64,000 nucleotides of DNA from Pedobacter quisquiliarum (GTDB lineage Bacteria; Bacteroidota; Bacteroidia; Sphingobacteriales; Sphingobacteriaceae): assembly GCF_014642175.1 (NCBI RefSeq), contig NZ_BMIL01000006.1:246207-310206 (forward strand). The letters are read 5' to 3'. Position numbers and translations under genes: made by a program. The notes under the pieces were generated by a model. The model was not told the origin of the DNA and searched no databases. It saw only the letters and a list, made by a program, of their open reading frames with translations. This document shows, piece after piece, positions 45,394 through 54,900 of the stretch; the stretch's first letter is position 1; every line of letters begins with the position of its first letter.

Positions 45394-48300
45394 ATGAATA
45401 CTCCCGAGACTTTGGTGCAATTGTTTTCATTGCAGGTAGGCAGAACACCTGAAAAGGTAGCTTTAGAACTTGAGAATCAAACAGTCACTTACAAAGCACT
45501 TGACGAACGCTCTAATGAACTTGCCAACCACCTGTCTTATTTGGGTGTAAATAGCAAAATGATGATACCGGTTTGCTTAAACAGGTCAATCGACATGATT
45601 GTTGCGATTATTGCCATTCTAAAAACCGGTGCAGCTTACGTTCCCTTAGATCCCAACTATCCTGTAGCACGAATAGCACATATACTAAACGATACTCAGG
45701 CACCATTAACAATAACCAACGAGACACTCAGAGACAAGATTTCGGGCCAGGTAGTGTTAACAGATACCGTCTTTGATAATAAGACAGTGATGCAGGTCGA
45801 ACAGGGCAATCCGTCAGACCTAGCCTATGTTATTTATACATCTGGATCGACAGGAGTTCCCAAAGGAGTTATGGTCGAACATAGATCCATTTGTTCTTAC
45901 ATAAAGGCTCAATCAAGCTTTTTTGGAATCCATGGAAAAGACAGAATACTTCAATTTTCAAACTACAGTTTCGATGCAAGCATTGAACAGATATTCCTTG
46001 CTTTGTTAAACGGTGCATGTCTGGTTCTACTGAGAGAAGCGCTTCTGAAAGATGTTCAGGCATTTTCCAAATATTTACGTTTGAAAAGAATCACGCATTT
46101 ACATGCTACTCCCGGTTTTCTTGAAAATATTAAGGTGCACGACAATCCTGAGCTGAGGCGAATTATATCTGCTGGAGACCTCTGCACAAAGAAATTATTT
46201 AAAAAATGGCTGGGCAGAGTTGAATTCTACAATAAATATGGTCCCACGGAAGCGACTATTTCTGCGCTTGAATATCACTGCCCGGAAGTTGGAGTTGAAC
46301 TGTTAAGAGCATTGCCTATTGGCAGGCCTATAAAGGGAACATCAGTATATCTCCTTGATGGAAATGAAAAGGAAGTTGCTCACGGGGAAATTGGCGAGAT
46401 CTGTATAAGTGGAATTCAAGTTGCCCGGGGATACTTGAATATGCCAGATCTTACCGGGCAGAAGTTTGTTCCTAGTCCCTTTAGGCCTGAGGAGCGAATG
46501 TACAAGACCGGCGATCTTGGCAGAATATTGCCTGACGGAAATATTGAGTTTCTAGGAAGAACGGATGATCAGGTCAAAATCCGAGGTTATCGTATAGAGA
46601 TCGGGGAAGTAGAAAATGTCCTAAGTGATGCACCCGGCGTAAAGCAGAGTGTTGTTATTGCCGACTACAACGATTCACATGGTACAAGACTTATAGCATA
46701 TATAGTTCCTGTTGTGAACTTTGATAAGGAAAGCACGCGAAGGTATCTTCTAACCAAATTGCCTGACTACATGGTCCCTCAATTTTTTGTCGAACTTGAC
46801 GCCATCCCTTTGACCAATAATGCTAAAGTCGATCGAAAAAAACTGCCTCTTCCAAATGCTTCTGAGCTCCTGTCGAATACATTCATAGCACCTTTGCATG
46901 AAACCGAATTACTTCTTGCAGGCGTTTGGAAATCTTTACTGCTCGTTGAACGCGTTGGTATAAATGATAACTTCTTCGAACTGGGGGGCACTTCTTTATT
47001 GGCCCAAAAGTTAGTAATAGAACTTAAGTCTCTGGGCATTCACGTGCCAGTGGCAAAACTATATAGCACACCCACTGTTTCCGGCTTAGCTGCCTCTCTT
47101 GATGGCAGAAAGTCAAAGCCAGTATTCACAAAAAGTCACTTAGAGAAAAGAAGAACGGAAGATGTTGCCGTGATTGGGATGTCAGGAAGGTTTCCCGGGG
47201 CAGAAGATGTCGCTACATTCTGGGAAAATTTAAAGAATGGCAAAGAAGGTATAAGTTTCTTTTCAGATGAAGAACTCGATGCCTCCATTCCAGCTTCAAT
47301 GAAGCAAAATCCAGATTATGTCAAGGCGCGTGGAATTATCAACGATCCAGATCAATTTGACGCTGCTTTTTTCAACATCAACAACAAGCAGGCAGAACTG
47401 ATGGATCCTCAGCAGCGAATTTTTCTTGAAGTTGCCTGGGAGGCTCTGGAGCAATGCGGACATTTACCGGAAAAATTCGAGGGAACAATTGGCGTATACG
47501 CTGGATGTCGTTTTAATACTTATTATAGTAACAATGTGAGCTCGAACAAAAGTCACATTGCCAATGTAGGTACATTTCAGGTCGGCACCGTGAGTGATAA
47601 AGATTATATCGCTTCCCGGACAGCTTACGCCCTGAATCTAAAAGGTCCTGCTGTGAATGTACAATCAGCATGTTCAACCTCACTCCTGGCCATAGCACAG
47701 GCAGTAGAAGCCATTCGGAATGGGCACTGTGATGTTGCACTTGCAGGTGGTTCATCAATCTTAGTCCCAGTTAAAAGTGGACACCTCTACGAGGAAGGTG
47801 CTATACTCAGTCAGGATGGTCACTGTCGCACCTTTGATGATCAAGCAACCGGAACTGTCTTCAGTGATGGTGCCGGAGTAGTTGTGCTTAAAAACAAGTC
47901 TTTGGCGGAAGCGGATGGAGACACCATCTTTGCAATTGTGAAAGGTATCGGATTAAGCAACGACGGAGCGGAGAAAAGTAGTTTTACAGCACCAAGCGCT
48001 GAAGGTCAGGCCCGTGCAATTAGTATGGCTATTCAAGATGCAAGAGTTGATCCCGCAGATCTATCCTATATCGAAGCACATGGAACGGCCACTCCTATTG
48101 GAGATCCTATAGAAATCGAAGGTCTGAACCTAGCATTTGGGCAACAGGAGCAGAAGCAGTACTGTGCAATCGGCTCTGTTAAGAGTAACTTGGGTCATTT
48201 AACTGCTGCATCTGGAGTAGTTGGCTTCATGAAGACTTGCCTTGCACTCTATCATAGACAAATTCCACCTACATTACATTATGAACGACCGAACAGGCAC

Positions 48301-51300
48301 ATTGATTTCGCTAACACACCTTTCTATGTAAATAACCAGTTAATAACCTGGGATTCTGAAAAAAGAAGAATCGCAGGGGTAAGTTCGTTTGGAGTAGGTG
48401 GCACAAACGTCCATCTGATTGTGGAAGAGGCTGATAAGCATGTTGAGAAACCTAATAATTGTCGCCCCTTCCAACTGCTATGTTGGTCTGCCAGAGCCCA
48501 GGAGAGTTTGGACCTATTTGGCGAAAAGCTTAATAAATATCTCACGGGTGATCAATCCACTAGTCTTTCCAATGCAGCCTTTACCTTAAACACCAACCGC
48601 AAAGAATTTGAAGTCCGGCGCTTTTATATAGCATCTGGCAAACAGGACCTTGGTCTTAGATTTCAGCACCACTCCTGGCCTAAACATACCCGTAAAGTAA
48701 AGAGAGATAAAATTCCGGAGCTTGTGTTTATGTATCCAGGCCAGGGCGCTCAATACCTAAACATGGGGAAAGACCTGTATGTCTCGGAGCAGGTATTCAG
48801 GGACGCTATGGATGAAGTCGATGACATGTTTTTTGTAGAAACCGGTGAGCGTCTTTTGCACGTCATCTACCCTCTCGATGTTGACCCTAAAACAGAAAAG
48901 CTCCTTCAAAATACTAGATACAGTCAACCAGCATTATTTTGTATCGGCTATGCACTAACTAAATTGTGGATGAGCTGGGGAATTTATCCGACAGCTTTTG
49001 TCGGACATAGCATAGGTGAGTTTGTTGCCGCCTACTTCGCTGGAGTTTTCTCCTTACAAAATGCTGTTAAACTAATTACAGCAAGAGGTAAAATGATGAG
49101 CGATTTACCACCTGGCAAAATGTTATCTGTGCGATGTTCAGCACAAGTTGCGGAGGCCTATCTTTCTACAGAAATTGCGCTTGCAGCTTCAAACAGCGAT
49201 AGTTTATGTGTTTTGGCGGGAAGCAACGAAGCTATTGATAAGCTAAGCTATAAACTGGATGCGGCAGGTATTCTTAACCGTGCACTCTCAACGAGCCATG
49301 CTTTCCACTCGCACATGATGGATCCAATAGTTGAGCCATTTAAGCAAGTGGTGTCACGTATTCCTTTGAATGAGCCACTTGTTCCGATATTATCAACAGT
49401 TACCGGAAAGTGGTTAAAAGCTGAAGAAGCCACGAGTCCGGAGTATTGGGCATCACACCTTCGTTCTACAGTGAAATTTGGCGAAGCCATTAACCAGTTA
49501 ATTTCTAAATCGTATGAACTATTCCTTGAGGTTGGTCCTGGTAGCACAACGGCGACGCTGACGCGCCAACAGGCTGGTAAAAGACCTGTGACCGTATTAG
49601 CATCTTTAGGTATGAAGGAGAACGCTTCTTCTTATCAACCAATGCTAAGTAGTCTCGGAGAACTATGGCTTACCGGCATAACACCTGACTGGACATCCTT
49701 TTACAAAGATCAGCCAAGGACACGGCTGATGGACTTGCCGACTTACGCATTCGATAGAAAGCGTTTCTGGGTAGAACCCGCAATAGACAATAAACCTCCG
49801 GCCTTGCTAAACATAGAAGATGAGCATAATCCACTTCCAAATCATTCATCAATAAATATGAGAAAAACTTTACTAATCAATCAGATCAAGGAGATTTTGG
49901 AAAATGCATCCGGTATTGAGCTTGCAGACGCTCCTTCGGACATGACCTTCATTGAAATGGGTCTCGACTCCTTGCTGTTGACGCAGGTCGCCCTTATCTT
50001 AAAGAAGCAGTTTACGGTACCAGTAACATTCAGGCAGCTAAATGAAGATTATGGCACGTTGGATTTATTAGTAGATTACCTGATCAAGCAGCTTCCTGAT
50101 GAAGTGCCTGCAGCCAGCCAGACTATCGCTGAACAAGCGCCAGTAATGCCGCAATCCGTAATCAATGCCCCCGTTTATCAAGTAACACAGCAAAATGCTC
50201 ATGGAAGTAATGCTGCAATCGATCTAATTAGTCAGCAGCTTCAGTTGTTAGCGAAACAACTATCTCTTTTGCAAGGTGGACAGCTCACAATGCCTGCCGT
50301 TCAAGTGCAAACAGCAACCCCGGTATCGCAGGAACTCCCAAGACCGGCTCAAGCTGTGGCCGCGCAAAGATCAGCCGGAGATCCAACGGCACAACTCAGC
50401 GTCGAGGAACTGATTGAAATAAAAAAACCGTTTGGTGCTGCTGCCAGAATAGAAAAGCATTCTGCCAGTCTAAATGTACAGCAGCAAAGCTACCTCGCTG
50501 ACTTGATCGTACGCTACAATGCGAAATCTGCGAAGAGCAAAGCATATACTCAGCTGAATAGGCCCCATATGGCCGATCCACGGGTAGTATCGGGATTCAA
50601 GCCTGCAACAAAGGAGTTGGTATATTCTATTGTAATAAATAAATCTAAGGGTAGCCGATTGTGGGATATAGATGGAAACGAGTACATTGATGCACTCAAC
50701 GGATTTGGCTCGAACATGCTGGGGTACCAGCCAGACTTTATTAAAGAAGCTTTGATAAGTCAAATTGAGAGCGGCTATGAAATTGGTCCGCAACATGAAA
50801 TGTCGGGTGAGGTATCTAAACTGATTGCAGAATTCACCAACTTTGACCGCGTTGCGCTTTGTAACACTGGCTCTGAAGCTGTACTCGGCGCCATGCGTAT
50901 TGCCAGAACGGTTACGGGTCGCTCCACCATTGTGGCATTTACCGGATCCTATCACGGCATTGCAGATGAAGTAATTGTTCGTGGAAGCAAGAAATTAAAG
51001 ACCTTCCCAGCGGCACCTGGAATTCTACATGATGCTGTGCAAAACATGCTAATTCTGGATTATGGAACTGAAGAATCACTTAAAATCATCGAAGAGGGTG
51101 CTCAAGATATCGCTGCAGTGCTTGTAGAGCCTATCCAAAGCCGTCGCGCAGACTTCCAGCCCATAGACTTTCTGAAAAAGTTGCGAAAGATAACCTCAGA
51201 TAATCAAACAGTCTTAATCTTTGATGAGGTCATCTCGGGATTTAGATTCCACCCCGGGGGCGTTCAAGCTATTTTCGGTATTAAGGCCGATATTGGTACT

Positions 51301-51969
51301 TATGGAAAAGTAGCTGGTGGCGGTATCTCCATCGGGATCATAGCTGGCAAAAAGAAATATATGGATGCCTTGGATGGAGGATTTTGGCAATATGGAGATC
51401 ATTCAGTACCCGAAGTGGGCGTAACATATTTTGCAGGTACGTTTGTGCGGCATCCTTTAGCGCTGGCAACGGCGAAAGCATCTTTGATATATCTTAAGAA
51501 TGCTGGCCCGCAGCTGCAAGAGGCACTAAATGCCAATGGCGATTACATTGCACGTACACTTAATTCCCTATGCCAAAGGTTGAATGTCCCGATGTTTATT
51601 GCTCAATATGGTTCATTATGGCGGATTAAATTCATTGAAGAGTATCCTTATGCTGAACTCTTCTTTACTTTGATGAGACTGAAAGGAATCCACATCCTCG
51701 AAGGCTTTGCATGTTTTCTAACCACCGCGCATACTACAGCTGATATTCAGGAAATCATTCGCTGTTTTGAAGAGAGTCTTGTGGAGCTTAAATCGGTTGG
51801 CCTGATTCCTCATTTTGAACATCCCAAGGGCGGATCGGAGTCTTCAAACGATTTCATGAGCACCATGCCCGTACCGAATGCCAGACTGGGAAAGGACAAG
51901 ATGGGAAATCCAGCGTGGTTTATTATAGATGAAAGTAACCCAGGTAAATACCTACAAGTAAGCAACTAA
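45394..51969 (+). CDS. Hybrid NRPS-PKS-aminotransferase megasynthase (A-PCP-KS-AT-ACP-AMT)
   Basis: 2191 residues. Domains in order: adenylation (about 10-490; TSGSTG near 150, NAKVDRKKL near 477), carrier with Ser534 (LGGTSLL), ketosynthase from 589 with Cys760 (SACSTS), His896 (EAHGTA) and His935 (NLGHLTAA), acyltransferase from about 1110 with Ser1206 (GHSIGE) and the malonyl signature HAFHS (1302-1306), carrier Ser1526 (GLDSLLL), a Gln/Pro/Ala-rich linker (about 1570-1680), and a class III aminotransferase to about 2120 with PLP Lys1972. No condensation domain precedes A, so it is a loading module. No ketoreductase is present; the aminotransferase would put an amine on the beta-keto carbon, as in MycA or McyE. 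Adenylation pocket residues D, A, E, H, I, A, K, I, S match no code I know. It ends without a release domain; the next protein begins with C. Confidence 0.93.
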   Translation: MNTPETLVQLFSLQVGRTPEKVALELENQTVTYKALDERSNELANHLSYLGVNSKMMIPVCLNRSIDMIVAIIAILKTGAAYVPLDPNYPVARIAHILNDTQAPLTITNETLRDKISGQVVLTDTVFDNKTVMQVEQGNPSDLAYVIYTSGSTGVPKGVMVEHRSICSYIKAQSSFFGIHGKDRILQFSNYSFDASIEQIFLALLNGACLVLLREALLKDVQAFSKYLRLKRITHLHATPGFLENIKVHDNPELRRIISAGDLCTKKLFKKWLGRVEFYNKYGPTEATISALEYHCPEVGVELLRALPIGRPIKGTSVYLLDGNEKEVAHGEIGEICISGIQVARGYLNMPDLTGQKFVPSPFRPEERMYKTGDLGRILPDGNIEFLGRTDDQVKIRGYRIEIGEVENVLSDAPGVKQSVVIADYNDSHGTRLIAYIVPVVNFDKESTRRYLLTKLPDYMVPQFFVELDAIPLTNNAKVDRKKLPLPNASELLSNTFIAPLHETELLLAGVWKSLLLVERVGINDNFFELGGTSLLAQKLVIELKSLGIHVPVAKLYSTPTVSGLAASLDGRKSKPVFTKSHLEKRRTEDVAVIGMSGRFPGAEDVATFWENLKNGKEGISFFSDEELDASIPASMKQNPDYVKARGIINDPDQFDAAFFNINNKQAELMDPQQRIFLEVAWEALEQCGHLPEKFEGTIGVYAGCRFNTYYSNNVSSNKSHIANVGTFQVGTVSDKDYIASRTAYALNLKGPAVNVQSACSTSLLAIAQAVEAIRNGHCDVALAGGSSILVPVKSGHLYEEGAILSQDGHCRTFDDQATGTVFSDGAGVVVLKNKSLAEADGDTIFAIVKGIGLSNDGAEKSSFTAPSAEGQARAISMAIQDARVDPADLSYIEAHGTATPIGDPIEIEGLNLAFGQQEQKQYCAIGSVKSNLGHLTAASGVVGFMKTCLALYHRQIPPTLHYERPNRHIDFANTPFYVNNQLITWDSEKRRIAGVSSFGVGGTNVHLIVEEADKHVEKPNNCRPFQLLCWSARAQESLDLFGEKLNKYLTGDQSTSLSNAAFTLNTNRKEFEVRRFYIASGKQDLGLRFQHHSWPKHTRKVKRDKIPELVFMYPGQGAQYLNMGKDLYVSEQVFRDAMDEVDDMFFVETGERLLHVIYPLDVDPKTEKLLQNTRYSQPALFCIGYALTKLWMSWGIYPTAFVGHSIGEFVAAYFAGVFSLQNAVKLITARGKMMSDLPPGKMLSVRCSAQVAEAYLSTEIALAASNSDSLCVLAGSNEAIDKLSYKLDAAGILNRALSTSHAFHSHMMDPIVEPFKQVVSRIPLNEPLVPILSTVTGKWLKAEEATSPEYWASHLRSTVKFGEAINQLISKSYELFLEVGPGSTTATLTRQQAGKRPVTVLASLGMKENASSYQPMLSSLGELWLTGITPDWTSFYKDQPRTRLMDLPTYAFDRKRFWVEPAIDNKPPALLNIEDEHNPLPNHSSINMRKTLLINQIKEILENASGIELADAPSDMTFIEMGLDSLLLTQVALILKKQFTVPVTFRQLNEDYGTLDLLVDYLIKQLPDEVPAASQTIAEQAPVMPQSVINAPVYQVTQQNAHGSNAAIDLISQQLQLLAKQLSLLQGGQLTMPAVQVQTATPVSQELPRPAQAVAAQRSAGDPTAQLSVEELIEIKKPFGAAARIEKHSASLNVQQQSYLADLIVRYNAKSAKSKAYTQLNRPHMADPRVVSGFKPATKELVYSIVINKSKGSRLWDIDGNEYIDALNGFGSNMLGYQPDFIKEALISQIESGYEIGPQHEMSGEVSKLIAEFTNFDRVALCNTGSEAVLGAMRIARTVTGRSTIVAFTGSYHGIADEVIVRGSKKLKTFPAAPGILHDAVQNMLILDYGTEESLKIIEEGAQDIAAVLVEPIQSRRADFQPIDFLKKLRKITSDNQTVLIFDEVISGFRFHPGGVQAIFGIKADIGTYGKVAGGGISIGIIAGKKKYMDALDGGFWQYGDHSVPEVGVTYFAGTFVRHPLALATAKASLIYLKNAGPQLQEALNANGDYIARTLNSLCQRLNVPMFIAQYGSLWRIKFIEEYPYAELFFTLMRLKGIHILEGFACFLTTAHTTADIQEIIRCFEESLVELKSVGLIPHFEHPKGGSESSNDFMSTMPVPNARLGKDKMGNPAWFIIDESNPGKYLQVSN

Positions 51970-51979
51970 TTCTTAAAGA

Positions 51980-54900
51980 ATGCCCAAATATACACCAGTT
52001 GATTTCAACCCCTTTAGTGAAACAAAAGAGATTGAGAAGATCACGCCTACAAATGATTCGCAAAAAGAAATTTGGCTTGCCTGTATGTTTGGCGGCGATG
52101 AAGCGAATCTTGCTTACAATGAGTCAATTTCAGTTGAACTCTGCGGAGACCTGCAAATCAAGGAGTTTAATCAAGCTGTGAATGAGGTTGTTCTCCGCCA
52201 TGAAGCACTAAGGTCCACCTTTAGTGCAGATGGAGAATCGCTTTTTACTTATCGAAGCTTCCCTGTTGCGTTTGAGCTTGAAGATATATCTATATACGGC
52301 CCAAGTAGTCGAAAGTTTTTGGATGACTATATCCAGCAGGAACTATCCGTTCCATTAAATCTTCAGGAGGGTCCTTTATTTAAGGTCTATCTTCATAAGC
52401 TAGCTGACAACTTACACGTTTTCACCATCATCAAGCATCATGCAATTGCCGATGGCTGGTCGTCTGGAATCTTTTTGGAAGACCTAAGCAAGCTGTACAA
52501 TTCGAATATAAAGGGCAAACCCTTAAATATGCCTAGACCCGCTCAGATGAGTGACTACGTTAAGGAGGAACGAAGGTTTAAAGCAAGCGCAGACTACCTC
52601 CAAACGGAAGACTACTGGATTAATCTTTACAAAGGTAAAGTTCCAGTTGTGGACCTTCCCACAGATTTCCCGAGGACTTCACCCAGAACATATAAAGGTA
52701 TGCGACTGGACTTTGAACTCAGCGCTGAAACCTTAGAACTAACGAAAGCTTTTGCTAGAAAATCCGGTGCAAGCCTGGTAACAACGCTGCTTGCCGCCTT
52801 TGAAATATTCCTCTATTCCAAAACAAACCAGAAAGATCTTGTTGTGGGCTTACCGGCCTCCGGACAGGCAGCCTCAGGCTTGAACGACGTAATCGGGCAT
52901 TGTGTAAACTTGTTGCCAATAAAGACGACCATTAATCCAACACTTTCATTCAAACAATATCTTAAGATCAGGAAAAGTGCTATTCTTGATGCGTATGAAC
53001 ACCAAAGACTAACCTTCGGCTCGCTGATTAAAAAACTTTATATCCCCCGGGATGGTTCACGCATCACACTTGTCCCGGTAATATTCAATATTGACATGGG
53101 AATGGATCAAGCGGTGTCGTTCGAGGGGCTTCAACATAGATTGATCAGCAATCCTCGCGCTTATGAAACGTTTGACATATTCCTCAATGCAACTGGATCA
53201 AAAAACAAGTTGACATTAGAATGGTCGTTTAACACCGGGTTATTTTCTACACAAACTATTGAGCGCTATCATCAGGATTTAAATACGCTATTAGACCAAA
53301 TTGTTCGAAATCCCGATACCGACATCTCGCATCTGATTCATAATGAGAAAGTTAGTGTTGCTGCACCCGGGAAAAACAATCAACAGGACTTCAGTTCTAT
53401 TAATGAGCTTTTGGAGGAAGCCTATCAATCATATCCGGACAGGCACGCTGTGTCGTTTAATGATTCATCATTGAAATACAATGAGTTGAAGCTGAAAGTT
53501 GAGCAGCTCGCACGAAAATTAAGTTATGAAGGCGTAAAGACTGGAGATTTCGTTGGGGTTTCGATGGATCGATCTTTGGAGATGTTGATATCTCTACTAG
53601 CAATATTGAAACTCGGTGCTGTATACCTCCCATTGGACCCTTCTTATCCGAAGGAAAGAATTGAATTCATGCTAGAGGATTCAGATGCGAAATACCTCCT
53701 TATATCAAGAAAATATAGTGGGTTCTTCAAGGGCGAGAAAACTGAAATTATCGTAGAGATAGAAGAACAAGGTACTTTAAACACGAAAGCGCCTGATTTC
53801 AAGCGCGTGATGGCAGATGATCTCGCTTATGTTCTATATACATCAGGGTCTACTGGAAAACCTAAAGGTGTAAAGATAAGCCATGGCAATTTAGCGAACT
53901 TCTTGCTGAGCATGCTCGAGCAACCAGGAGTTACGCTAAACGACCGGTTGCTGGCAATTACAACCATATCTTTTGACATCGCAGGTTTAGAACTGTTTCT
54001 TCCACTCATCGCGGGCGCAGAAGTTGTAATTGCTGATACACCTTCTACTAAAGACGGAAGGCTGCTCAAAGATCTACTTCTGTCAAGAAACATAACAGTT
54101 ATGCAAGCCACTCCATCAACATGGCAGATGTTAATGGACTCGGGCTGGGCAGGGTCACCATCAATAAGGATGTTAGCGGGCGGAGAACCACTTAGTGATC
54201 ATATGGCAAAAGCCCTGCTTTCCCGGGGTTCCGAGTTGTGGAATATGTACGGACCTACTGAAACGACAATATGGTCTACCCTTAAGCGGATAGAATACAC
54301 TAACCTTTCGATAACGATCGGCTATCCAATTAGAAACACGCAGGTGTACATACTTGATGAACACGGACGTGAGGTGCAGCATGGAATAACAGGTGAGATT
54401 TGTATTGCCGGACATGGTGTGAGTCAAGGTTATTTAAATCGACCTGAATTAACGGAGGAGAAGTTCATAAATGACCCTCAGCAACCAGCAGGTGCTAAGA
54501 AAATATACAGAACAGGTGATTTGGGCACCATCATACCCAACGGAGAAATACATTGCCACGGCAGAATCGATCAGCAGGTAAAAATCCGTGGACATAGAAT
54601 AGAATTGGGGGAAATCGAATCTATCCTTTCTGCTGCACCTGGAATAAAACAGGGCATTGTAACTGTAAATGAAAGTGATAGACAAGAAAAAAAACTTGTT
54701 GCCTATGTAACGCTGGAAGATGAGCCCGAAAATGAGGATACTTTATCCTGGAAGGATCGTTGGGAGACGCTCTACAACATCGGTGCAGAGATCAACAAGA
54801 ATGAGTCCCTGCCTGATCAGAATTTAGACGGGACCTTGCTTGATTATTATGAGAACGGTAAAGAGCTTGCGGTGCAATCTGAGGAATGGCTGCGGACATC

